From: Kalmanozyma brasiliensis GHG001
Lineage: Eukaryota > Basidiomycota > Ustilaginomycetes > Ustilaginales
Assembly: GCF_000497045.1 (NCBI RefSeq)
Contig: NW_015961962.1
Location: 62,001-126,000 of the forward strand
DNA: 64,000 nt
Direction of reading: 5' to 3'
The notes beneath the pieces are model-generated. The model was given only the letters and a program-made list of their open reading frames with translations, ran no database searches and was not told the origin of the DNA. The translations under genes and the position numbers were made by a program. Below, piece by piece: positions 25,127 through 33,587 of this stretch; the stretch's first letter is position 1, and every line of letters begins with the position of its first letter.

Positions 25127-26719
25127 TCAGTAGCGTCGCACGGCACCCTCTGCACCCGCAATGACAGTGCGACCATTGCGATCGAGCCCGATCCAGCTGG
25201 TCTGGTCGCAATCCCATCCGGCGTATTCGCTGACCACCTTTGGCGCGGTACCCGTCCAGCCTCCCTCGTATAATCCCTCGTTCGGTGCGAGGCTAGCGCG
25301 GTAGGGAAGTCCGTCCTGCGTGGCCACTAGCACGTCCAGCCCGTTTGGCGTGGAGGTGAGGCGAAGATGGTTGACCTCGGCGTTGTTGCGCCTCCACGCC
25401 GTCACCAGGCCGGTTGGCGGAGCGGTCTTGTCCGAGAAAGAGGAGGGAGTGTGGCGCAGATCCCACACGCTAACGATGCCGTTGGTTGTGCCAGTGACAA
25501 CGGTGTTACCGGCCACGTCGATGGCAGTGACACCCGCGGTGGGCGTCTGGGTCCACACCTCGGACGCACCCGGCTCCTCCCCTGGCGGAAACACGTACTT
25601 CCCCCCACCGACGCTCGCCGTTGCTGTACGCAGATCAAACATTTGCCATCCCCCACTGGCCAGACCCACCACAAAGTGCTCCTGCTCCCCCTCCACCCCC
25701 TCCGCCTGCTGCTTGAGGGCGAGGCAGTTGGCAGCCGAGAATCGCTCGCTACCCATCAACCGAGCCTGCTTGTCCGCTCCCACGTCCCACAACCGCACAC
25801 TCCCATCCGCTCCACCAGTCAGGACCGTTCTCCCGCGCCCGACAATGCCCGCAGCCAATACGGCCCGTTTGTGCCCCCTGAACGTACGCGGGTTGTCACC
25901 CGTGAACGCATCCCACACCCGCACCGTCAAATCGGACGACGTAGACAAGACGACACGGTTGGACGGAAAGAATTTCACGCAGCGCACATCGCCCACATGA
26001 CCCTTGAGGGCGGTCTTCTTCGTCACCCGAGCACGAGCGGCGTTGACGTGCGTACGAACGCGTGCTTCCAGCTCCCATTTCGTATCGCTTTCCCCCGCCA
26101 GGGTGTCTCGTTCCTCTGGAGTGAGCAAGGAGAGTGCCTCCGCGCGCGCAGCGTCCGTATCGAATGTGGACAGGTAGGACGTGTACAGTGCGCCCTCGGA
26201 TCCACCGGCGACAAACAGATCCGTTTCGTCCACTGCGGTGCCAAGAGAGAGGTCGAACGCCTCGATCGTCGGATGGTTGGTATAGTTGTCGTTCACCTTG
26301 GACGTGCGTTGCGTTGGGAGGAGATGCGTGAGCGTTTTCTTGGGGAAACGGATGGTGATGTTGGGATCGAGGGTGATGTTCGGTTGGAGGGAGCGTGCTG
26401 ATCGCCCATCTTCGGAGTTTGCGGGGGACGTTTGGGTGAGGGAGAGGTCGAGCCAGCTACCTGGGACGCGGGAGATGGAGAGACCGTTGGGGGGACCGCC
26501 GGAGGATTCAAGCTCGCCGATGCTGACGGAGCCTTGGGTGGAGGAGGTGCCGTCGTCCTTGGTCTGAAGGAGAGGCAGCTTCACGTGCACGCTGGAGGAC
26601 GGAGCGTTGGAGGAGTAGTACGAGAGCCACACTTTTTCGCCTGCGATGGTGGACGAGGAGACGTCCGAGAAGACGTCTGCATAGTTTGGCTGGACGGATA
26701 TGTAGGGTAGGGCTGCCAT
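25127..26719 (-). CDS. WD40 protein, PAAF1/Rpn14-like proteasome factor
   Basis: 530 aa from the ATG whose complement is 26717-26719; the longer open frame to 26914 adds a leader unlike the family. An N-terminal ~210 residues precede the WD repeats. The clearest repeats are Leu-Lys-Gly-His-Val-Gly-Asp-Val-Arg...Val-Arg-Val-Trp-Asp, Phe-Arg-Gly-His-Lys-Arg-Ala-Val-Leu...Val-Arg-Leu-Trp-Asp-Val, and later Val-Ser-Val-Trp-Asp-Leu-Arg. The arrangement, including Gly-His-Lys followed by Ile-Val-Gly-Arg-Gly-Arg, matches proteasomal ATPase-associated factor 1. PAAF1 and yeast Rpn14 are chaperones that bind Rpt subunits while the 19S base assembles. The role here is by homology. The gene abuts the 608-aa orphan tail to tail. 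Confidence 0.8.
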   Translation of the reverse strand: MAALPYISVQPNYADVFSDVSSSTIAGEKVWLSYYSSNAPSSSVHVKLPLLQTKDDGTSSTQGSVSIGELESSGGPPNGLSISRVPGSWLDLSLTQTSPANSEDGRSARSLQPNITLDPNITIRFPKKTLTHLLPTQRTSKVNDNYTNHPTIEAFDLSLGTAVDETDLFVAGGSEGALYTSYLSTFDTDAARAEALSLLTPEERDTLAGESDTKWELEARVRTHVNAARARVTKKTALKGHVGDVRCVKFFPSNRVVLSTSSDLTVRVWDAFTGDNPRTFRGHKRAVLAAGIVGRGRTVLTGGADGSVRLWDVGADKQARLMGSERFSAANCLALKQQAEGVEGEQEHFVVGLASGGWQMFDLRTATASVGGGKYVFPPGEEPGASEVWTQTPTAGVTAIDVAGNTVVTGTTNGIVSVWDLRHTPSSFSDKTAPPTGLVTAWRRNNAEVNHLRLTSTPNGLDVLVATQDGLPYRASLAPNEGLYEGGWTGTAPKVVSEYAGWDCDQTSWIGLDRNGRTVIAGAEGAVRRY

Positions 26720-27012
26720 GATGCCGGACAGGAAGGGCGTTGACAGACAGATGGGTAGGAGGGATGGGCAGAGGGGAAGGAAGGAAGCTTCGGTTCCATG
26801 CCGCGCGTCACTGCACCAAAAAAAGGGACACGGAAGTCGGGCATGTGGAGTCGCGGCTGAGCCGTGCGCCATCTTCTTCTCAAGGGTCTTGCTCATTGGC
26901 TTGTCGATCATCATTCACACCGTCTAACTACTCAGGGATCAACGGTCGGAGAGATCTCTCCTGCTCAGAGAAGCAGCGTCATGTGTTTTGTAGCTTTGAC
27001 TGACATTTCGAC

Positions 27013-29268
27013 CTAGCGATGCGACTGCGGGCCCTTGTACGCGAGCACGACGATATCCCCGTCCCTCCTGGGATCCTCGTGCTTGGGCGTATTCCAATAC
27101 CTCCCCACCTCTCTGTACCCTTTCAAGCTCAGTAGATTCTTCAGCGTCCTCGTGTGCCCCGCTTTCCGCGTCCCTTCCTTCAACAGACTCTCAAAGACGA
27201 CCAAATGGCTTGGCCAGGAATGTCTCCAGCCTTTATCCCAAGGATTCTCCCCAGCCCCCCTAATCGGGTCAGGCGCGGAGGGATAGGTCGTGTCGACATT
27301 GTACGGGAAGCGGTCGACGAGATACCGGATCGGGTCATGGTAGAAAAAGTCGCTCTGATCCCAGTATTCCCTCCCCTTCTGTGCTGGCGTCATCGAGGAA
27401 GGGGGTGGGGGACACTCGATGAACCAGCTACGCTCGACCAGCTGTTGGTCATGCAGGTGCGTCGCCCACGGCGTCGAGTGGCACGGCATGAGGAAGCCCA
27501 GGTTGTGAATTCGACCAAAGTCCGGACCAAACTCGACGGGTTCCGTGGGAGGCGAGAGCTGTTGTTGGCGGTACAGCTGGCCGAGCTTATACGGCACTTG
27601 TTCTTGGGCGACGGAATGGACGGTGATCAGGTACACCGCGGCCATTGGTTGAAAGGTAAGGAGAACAGCGCGAAGCCAGAACGGCAGCACGTTGAGCGAT
27701 CGCCATAGCTGTTTGGGTGGGGTTGCTGATTGGCGTAGCCTCGCGATCGACTGCGGGTCGCGCGCGTAGGATTCTGCAAGCCCGCTAGCAGCAAGCACGC
27801 TGAGCGCAGGGAGAAGCGGTTGGAGAAAGCGGAACTCTTTGTGGCCCAACAGCGAGTAGAGCGCCATCGTGACGCAGACGAGCTTTGCGAGCGACCGCTT
27901 GGCACTGTCGCCCAGGCTCCGTCGCATCACGGCGTTTGTGTCGACTTGCAGTGCTGTGATCAGGCCGAAGAGCGTTGCGGGTAGCCAGGTGGTGCAGAGC
28001 ACGGGCAGACCTTGAGAGAGGTAGAAATGCCATGGATTGGCGCCGTAGAAGATGCTGATGTTGGAGACGACGTTCTTGTGCAGGAACGAGACTAGGCTGA
28101 GCGCGGGTAGTAGCCGACCGCCTCGCGGTGCTTGGTTCTCGAGACAGTCGTAGGCCGTGTCGACCGCGAGAGCGAGACCAAGGGCGGCGAGAGCGGTAGT
28201 CAGAAGGATGTTGACAAAGCTGCCAGCCTCGCCGATGAGTTCGAGCAGAGGAAGCACCGATCCTTCCTGTTGTTCCGCCTCGCCGCCGAGCTTGCCTTTG
28301 CCGCCGGATGCAGGTGAAGATTTCGGGTGAAGGCAATGCAATTGACGCACCAACAGCTCCACGGCCAGGAACACCCACAGCACTCCGCTCGTCGGACGCA
28401 ACAAACACGCCAGAGCCGCAAGCACGACACTTTTTCGAAGCGTCCGGTCGTACACGAGCCTCGAAATCTGCTTCTGGTCCAAATCCCTGTCGTACTCTGT
28501 CTGGTCGCTGAGGTCCGTATACGTCTCTTTCGGAGCCGACTGCTGCCAGATGCATCCTGGGCTTTGCAACGCCTGCAGCTTCACTCGCTCCTGGACCGTC
28601 GAGAAGGTATTGACGTCGAAGCGCGACGAAAAGAACGGCACGTACGGCCAGTAGAAGAGCGCCGCCGCTGTAATCGCCGCCTCGGTCGAGTTGCTTAACG
28701 TCCTCGTTGCCGTGAACAGCGTGTACAGGTTGGAGAGATTGACGAGGGTGGCAAGCCATGCGACGACAGGTCCACCGACGCGGTTGGCTAGTCGAAACGT
28801 GTAAAGGTCGCCGACGGCTGCGATCACCGCTTGTTGAAGCCGAGGGAAGAGGACGAGCAGAGAGGTCTGATCGAGACCTGTCAGCTTGAGCAGCGTGTAG
28901 CCGGGCACGAAGAGTAGCGGATGGAGGATCGAGCGAATCGGTCCGTGGAGCAGGTTGCGCAGCGCAGCTCTGAAGTAAGATTTGGAGAGCGAAGAAACGT
29001 CATTGCTAGAAGACCATTCCCAGCTCTTGAAGCCATAGCCAAAGACGATGCGATGCGCAATCTCGGTGGTCTGGTAGTGCTCGTCGGGCTGGAAGAACGT
29101 TCTTGTGCCCAGGGCGACCAGGATGCGGAAGACCAGAAGGAAGGAGAAGAGTGCAAAGTGGTTTACTGGCGAACGCTGCGGTACTGTCGGAGCTGGCGCG
29201 GTCGACACTGGCGGCGATCTCGAGTCATCTCCAGCTGTTGACAGATGTGACCGATGACGAAGCTCCAT
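27013..29268 (-). CDS. GPI10: GPI mannosyltransferase 3 (GPI10/PIG-B)
   Basis: 751 aa from the ATG at 29268. The frame is open further upstream, but that extension would overlap the end of TFB2 and has no family resemblance. GT22-family ER enzyme adding the third mannose to the GPI precursor from dolichol-phosphate-mannose. A ~35-residue polar N-terminus precedes the first hydrophobic span. The luminal motif Phe-Phe-Gln-Pro-Asp-Glu-His-Tyr-Gln (58-66) follows, then Gly-Phe-Lys-Ser-Trp-Glu-Trp and a series of membrane spans. His-Lys-Glu-Phe-Arg-Phe-Leu-Gln-Pro-Leu, the typical family block, is in the C-terminal half. A hydrophilic Ser/Gly loop (about residues 310-340) looks like a lineage insertion. 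The GPI pathway link fits the GPI-anchored protein at 18.5 kb, but there is no sign of co-regulation. Confidence 0.93.
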   Translation of the reverse strand: MELRHRSHLSTAGDDSRSPPVSTAPAPTVPQRSPVNHFALFSFLLVFRILVALGTRTFFQPDEHYQTTEIAHRIVFGYGFKSWEWSSSNDVSSLSKSYFRAALRNLLHGPIRSILHPLLFVPGYTLLKLTGLDQTSLLVLFPRLQQAVIAAVGDLYTFRLANRVGGPVVAWLATLVNLSNLYTLFTATRTLSNSTEAAITAAALFYWPYVPFFSSRFDVNTFSTVQERVKLQALQSPGCIWQQSAPKETYTDLSDQTEYDRDLDQKQISRLVYDRTLRKSVVLAALACLLRPTSGVLWVFLAVELLVRQLHCLHPKSSPASGGKGKLGGEAEQQEGSVLPLLELIGEAGSFVNILLTTALAALGLALAVDTAYDCLENQAPRGGRLLPALSLVSFLHKNVVSNISIFYGANPWHFYLSQGLPVLCTTWLPATLFGLITALQVDTNAVMRRSLGDSAKRSLAKLVCVTMALYSLLGHKEFRFLQPLLPALSVLAASGLAESYARDPQSIARLRQSATPPKQLWRSLNVLPFWLRAVLLTFQPMAAVYLITVHSVAQEQVPYKLGQLYRQQQLSPPTEPVEFGPDFGRIHNLGFLMPCHSTPWATHLHDQQLVERSWFIECPPPPSSMTPAQKGREYWDQSDFFYHDPIRYLVDRFPYNVDTTYPSAPDPIRGAGENPWDKGWRHSWPSHLVVFESLLKEGTRKAGHTRTLKNLLSLKGYREVGRYWNTPKHEDPRRDGDIVVLAYKGPQSHR

Positions 29269-29560
29269 GCTGGTCCACGTGAAGCCAGCGACTTCGATGT
29301 GAGTGTGGGCGATGCGGGTCAAAGATGGTGGATGTGCATCAAGAAGAATAAAAGGGTCGCTTTCCTCCACAGCGTGAAAGTGTTGGTCTCCACCGCCGTT
29401 CAAATCAGAGCGGATCGAGACGCGACATGGTCCATGAACCCTTTCTAGAGCGATCGAGCCAGGACAAGAAGCCGCCTTCAGCTCACTTTTGATCAGAGCC
29501 TCATCACAGGGTTGAACGCACTTTGAAGCACAAGTATATCGCGTCGCATTGCATGACGGG

Positions 29561-31036
29561 TCACGCCCTCCTACGACGAATGTAGTCGCGCACCGGCTCG
29601 TTCCCCGCTTCGTCGACGAAGAACCTGCGCTTGCTATCGTCCTCCCACACCAGCACGCCCAGCTGCTTGGCATAGTTCCTCACCTCCTCAAAGTCAAATT
29701 GACTGGTAAAGTCGGTAAACAGCGAGCCCAGATTCTGCTGAACGCGGTTCTTCTCTCGCTCCCATAACCTGATCTGATCCGACACTGTGACGGGGAGCAG
29801 CGGGTCGTTGCGGTGCATCTGGACGTGCGCATGATGCGTGAGGTACGTTATGATCTGTTCCGCCGTGATGCCGTTGGCTAGTGCGGACTTGACCGAATCA
29901 CGCGTGATGGAGCCGACGACGAGGTTGGGGAATCTCGCCTTGATCGTGACGAACAAGGACAGCACCGCGACTCGGAGTGGATTCGAGGTGTATGCGTAGA
30001 GACGGTAGTTGGTCTCAAGGATGATGTAGCCTCGCTCTTCCTGCTCTGTTCCGTTGCTCGACAGCAGAGGAATGGCAGCAGATGATGTGAGAGTGGTGGC
30101 GAGACGAGTGGGATAAAAGCGTCGGCTGGAGGCTTTGCGTTGGTAGACGAGTCCATAATCGCGAAAGTCTTCGAGCATGTGCAGTTGCGTTTCGGGCAGC
30201 TCCTCGGTCGAGTAATCTCGTCCCAGCTCCAAGCTTCCGAGCATGAAGAGAAAGGCCAGCACTTCGACTAGATCCATGTTGCGCTCCTCTGCCATGTCGA
30301 GGTACTGCAAGAGCAGATCCCATAGTTGCGTGTTGACGTCCTCGAGCAAGAACTGGAATCCTCGACTGGTGATGTTGAGTCCTCCGCCTGAGCTCGCGCT
30401 CGATCTAGGCTGCATGAGGTTGCTTCTCCGTAGCAGGTAGAGGACGGGTTCTCGTGGTGTGCTAGAGTTGTCGCTGCCGACCATGTAGTGCAAGATGGTC
30501 TCCCACTTTGTTCGTGCGTATTGGTCCAGGAAGGCCACGTCGACGGCATTCTTGTCTTCCGTATCGCAAGGTACTCCGAACGATCTGTGCTTTCCTCCGC
30601 CCGTCAACGCCCTACGCATCCCCTCTGTGAAGACGGCATTGAGCAGGAGGATCTGCTTGCCTCCGGTCGTCTTGAGCTGCACGATGGACAAGCGCGAGAG
30701 CTTGTCCACAGCACCATCAAAGTCCTTTTTGGCTTCCTTCTTGATCCAAGCAAGGAAGTCATCTGCTGCAAGTGGCACGTCGAGGAAGAGCATGTGCATG
30801 ATGAGTTGACGTGCCATCATGGGCAGCAGGCGGAAGATGGCGAGACATGATGCTGGCTTCTCGTACAGCCGGATGAGGACCGATCGTGGTTGTCGATCGA
30901 GAAAGTCGTCGATGGTCTCTGCTCCAATACCAGCTGCTCTAGAGTGTTCCGATATTGAGAGGGCATTGTTGTTGCCTCCCTTTGCTGTGGACGTGAGACC
31001 CTGGCCCGGACCGGGCGTGTGCCTCTGGCTCGCCAT
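29561..31036 (-). CDS. TFB2: TFIIH core subunit TFB2 (p52)
   Basis: 491 aa, ATG complement at 31034-31036, no intron. TFB2/p52 anchors and stimulates the XPB/Ssl2 helicase in TFIIH for transcription initiation and nucleotide excision repair. Family landmarks are Arg-Leu-Tyr-Glu-Lys-Pro-Ala-Ser-Cys-Leu-Ala (about 58-68), Phe-Leu-Leu-Glu-Asp-Val-Asn-Thr-Gln-Leu-Trp, Ile-Leu-Glu-Thr-Asn-Tyr-Arg-Leu-Tyr-Ala-Tyr-Thr, and Gln-Ile-Ile-Thr-Tyr-Leu-Thr-His-His-Ala-His. The C-terminal TFB5-binding region runs from Gln-Ile-Arg-Leu-Trp-Glu to the basic end Arg-Arg-Arg-Arg-Ala. Length matches yeast and human (about 460-510 aa). Its stop lies 292 bases before the GPI10 start. Confidence 0.96.
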   Translation of the reverse strand: MASQRHTPGPGQGLTSTAKGGNNNALSISEHSRAAGIGAETIDDFLDRQPRSVLIRLYEKPASCLAIFRLLPMMARQLIMHMLFLDVPLAADDFLAWIKKEAKKDFDGAVDKLSRLSIVQLKTTGGKQILLLNAVFTEGMRRALTGGGKHRSFGVPCDTEDKNAVDVAFLDQYARTKWETILHYMVGSDNSSTPREPVLYLLRRSNLMQPRSSASSGGGLNITSRGFQFLLEDVNTQLWDLLLQYLDMAEERNMDLVEVLAFLFMLGSLELGRDYSTEELPETQLHMLEDFRDYGLVYQRKASSRRFYPTRLATTLTSSAAIPLLSSNGTEQEERGYIILETNYRLYAYTSNPLRVAVLSLFVTIKARFPNLVVGSITRDSVKSALANGITAEQIITYLTHHAHVQMHRNDPLLPVTVSDQIRLWEREKNRVQQNLGSLFTDFTSQFDFEEVRNYAKQLGVLVWEDDSKRRFFVDEAGNEPVRDYIRRRRA

Positions 31037-31488
31037 GGCTGGCTATGCACGAGCGCGGCGTGCCTGCAAAGACGATGCGTTTACGACTGCATATGCTGCT
31101 TCGGATGTGCAGCTGGTCGCAAGGCGGGAGTTGCGATCTGCTGGTCGTAACGGCGGCTGATAGCTGTATGGAGCGAGTGAGGAGGAAGGATGTGTCATGG
31201 AAGGATGGCTGCTGCGCACTGACGAGCGACTTTGCCTCCACACCGCGGCGACCCTAAATTTCCGATTTCCGGGTAAGCTTAAGAGAGGTCGAAATTGATT
31301 GCGACTCTTCAGGCAATGCTTTTTGCGCTTGCTCAGTCTGAATCAATCCTCTGCGGGACCCTCCACAGCTTTGCTGCTCAGAAGAAATTTTTGGTTGGAC
31401 AAGGAGCAAAAGGGTCCTCGACACCATCCTCTCTTCCTCTCGATATCATTCCACCGAGACCGAATCGACGGCGAGCAGTGCTACAACG
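31037..31488. other. Divergent promoter between TFB2 and DPH2
   Basis: About 450 bases shared by the two divergent genes. No TATA box or repeat stands out. Confidence 0.45.
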
Positions 31489-33438
31489 ATGGCGGCCTTC
31501 AGCACTACAGACGAGGCTGTCCTCACCGCTCCTCTCGAGCTTAACCCTCTCGCACAGTCGGCCACCGCTTCTTCGTCAGGCCGCTCCATCTACCACATTT
31601 ACGACATCGTCTCGACGGCAGCCAAGATCCACAGCGGCCGCTTCCAGCGAGTAGCACTGCAATTTCCCGACGAAGCATTGATCGACTCTGTGCCCGTATA
31701 CTGGGCGCTGAAGCGGGAGGTTCGGACACTCTACGCTGCTGACCCGGCCAACACGAACGCAGCTTCAACCTCGACTGCAGCGAACAAGAGCCTGCCGGAG
31801 TTCTACATTCTAGCAGACACGAGCTACGGAGGATGCTGCGTCGACGAGGTCGCTGCCAAACACGTCGATGCGGATCTAGTGGTGCATTACGGACATGCCT
31901 GTCTGTCAGCCACGGCGAGGCTGCCGGTGATCTACGTGTTCACCAAGCAGCCGCTAGCGGACGTCTCTGCTGCTGCGAGGAGCCTGGCGGAACAGGCGAA
32001 GCAGCAGATGTGCAATGGCGCTGCTGAAGGAGAGGTGAAGGCGATCGTTCTTACGTACGACGTTTCATGGGATCACGTCGTGGAGGACGTGTTTCAGGCT
32101 ACACAACAAGCGCTGAAAGAGCAAGGCGTCGATCTGCCGCTCGTCCGGACATATGTGGATTTCAGCCGCAACTACGATGATAAGCTCGTCCATGGCAGGG
32201 CAGCCGTTTCCAACCAGTCGACACAAGCAGGATGCTGTAGGGGCATCGAAGCGTCGTGTGCCTGTTCTGCAGAAGCGACTTCATCATCCTGCTGCAACGG
32301 AGGATCGTGCCCGTCCACAGAAGCCTCCTCCTCATGCGCAAAAGCAACATCAACAGCTTCAACGACAATCAACGCACCACCAGCATCAGCGGACATTGAC
32401 AACATTGCTGCTGACAACGCAGCGCAACCTCTCGGTCCTTCTCGAAAGGTCACCCTTCCACCCTCCACCACCTTCTCCGAATGCCTCTACCTCTACCTCG
32501 GTCCGGAGTCTCTCTCGCTCACCAACCTCCTCCTGACCCTCGGCCCCTCGACACCACTCATATCGTACAACCCTCTCACCGCCTCATCGCGTATCGAGAC
32601 AGGTTCGACCAACCGTCTTCTCATGAAGCGCTACACCTCGGTGCTCAAAGCGCGGGACGCCTCTGTCGTCGGACTTCTCGTCGGCACTCTCGGGGTGCAT
32701 TCCTACCTCCCTTTGCTCAAGTACCTGCGTCGCCTGCTCACGGGCCCGACGAGCGGTCGCAAAGTGTACACGATCTCGGTGGGCAAGCTCAACCCGGCGA
32801 AATTGGCCAACTTCCAAGAGATCGACGTATTCGTCCTGGTTGCTTGCCCAGAGAACACCTTGGTGGACAGCAAGGAGTTCTTCAGACCGATCGTGACGCC
32901 TTTTGAGATGGAGCTGGCGGTGAGGGCGGCGGAGCGGATGGAGAGGGGAGAGGAGGGCGTGGATTGGACTGGGAGGTACGTGCTGGATCTCGAACGGCTG
33001 GTGCCGGAAGAGGAAAGGATGGGGCTGGAGGCGAAGCTGGAGGAACTGAAGGTCGACGATGGCGAGAGTGGCAACGTCAAGGAGGACGAAGAGGATGCGG
33101 ACAGACCCCACTTCTCGCTCATCAGCGGAACGTATGTGCACAGGCGCAAGTTCAACGCGAAAACAGGCAGCACACCTCAAGGCGTTAGCGCGGAAGAAGG
33201 GACATTGCAGATTTCAAACCAGGCTGGAGGAGATGGCGATAAGGTGGTGGTTCGCAACCCAACAACGGGCCAGCTGACCACAGTGCTCGAGACAGCATCG
33301 ATCGCACATCTGCAGAGGCGTGGGTGGAAGGGCTTAGAGCAAAGGTTGGGCATGGACGAGCCGAGCGAGCTAGAGGAAGGGAGAGAGGGCATCGCCAAGG
33401 GCTATAAGGACGCCGGTGGTGCTGGCGAGATCATGTAG
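31489..33438 (+). CDS. DPH2: Diphthamide biosynthesis protein 2 (DPH2) with Cys-rich insert
   Basis: 649 aa from ATG 31489, no intron, longer than yeast (about 534) or human (about 490). DPH2 pairs with DPH1 as the radical-SAM-like Fe-S complex that starts diphthamide formation on elongation factor 2. Family blocks are Val-Ala-Leu-Gln-Phe-Pro-Asp-Glu (about 63-70), Asp-Thr-Ser-Tyr-Gly-Gly-Cys-Cys-Val-Asp-Glu (cluster Cys), His-Tyr-Gly-His-Ala-Cys-Leu-Ser, and Leu-Val-Ala-Cys-Pro-Glu-Asn-Thr. At about residues 248-283 sits an insertion with eight cysteines in pairs and Cys-Ala-Cys form, flanked by Ser/Thr/Ala-rich linker, which I do not know from other DPH2 proteins. The C-terminus carries an acidic low-complexity stretch before a final conserved-looking segment. 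Confidence 0.93.
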   Translation: MAAFSTTDEAVLTAPLELNPLAQSATASSSGRSIYHIYDIVSTAAKIHSGRFQRVALQFPDEALIDSVPVYWALKREVRTLYAADPANTNAASTSTAANKSLPEFYILADTSYGGCCVDEVAAKHVDADLVVHYGHACLSATARLPVIYVFTKQPLADVSAAARSLAEQAKQQMCNGAAEGEVKAIVLTYDVSWDHVVEDVFQATQQALKEQGVDLPLVRTYVDFSRNYDDKLVHGRAAVSNQSTQAGCCRGIEASCACSAEATSSSCCNGGSCPSTEASSSCAKATSTASTTINAPPASADIDNIAADNAAQPLGPSRKVTLPPSTTFSECLYLYLGPESLSLTNLLLTLGPSTPLISYNPLTASSRIETGSTNRLLMKRYTSVLKARDASVVGLLVGTLGVHSYLPLLKYLRRLLTGPTSGRKVYTISVGKLNPAKLANFQEIDVFVLVACPENTLVDSKEFFRPIVTPFEMELAVRAAERMERGEEGVDWTGRYVLDLERLVPEEERMGLEAKLEELKVDDGESGNVKEDEEDADRPHFSLISGTYVHRRKFNAKTGSTPQGVSAEEGTLQISNQAGGDGDKVVVRNPTTGQLTTVLETASIAHLQRRGWKGLEQRLGMDEPSELEEGREGIAKGYKDAGGAGEIM

Positions 33439-33587
33439 CGCCGCACCGAGTCATACACACCAGTCTTGATTCAACGATACGGTGCGACAGTCTGACGATG
33501 TGTGCGTGAGATGAAAGGTTTGATTATCGAGACCTAGACCGAAAGAGAAGCTGCGAATGTTTGCGAAGACGAGATTGCTACGTTCGC

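Noticed and set aside
26720..26914. 65-residue N-terminal extension of the PAAF1-like protein
   Set aside because: Low-complexity Pro/Ser/Cys leader with no counterpart in the family; the ATG at 26719 lies immediately before Ala-Ala-Leu-Pro-Tyr, a plausible start.
29269..29673. N-terminal extension of GPI10
   Set aside because: The frame is open, but it would overlap the TFB2 coding end and adds Cys/Arg-rich sequence unlike the family; ATG 29268 precedes the normal start of the protein.
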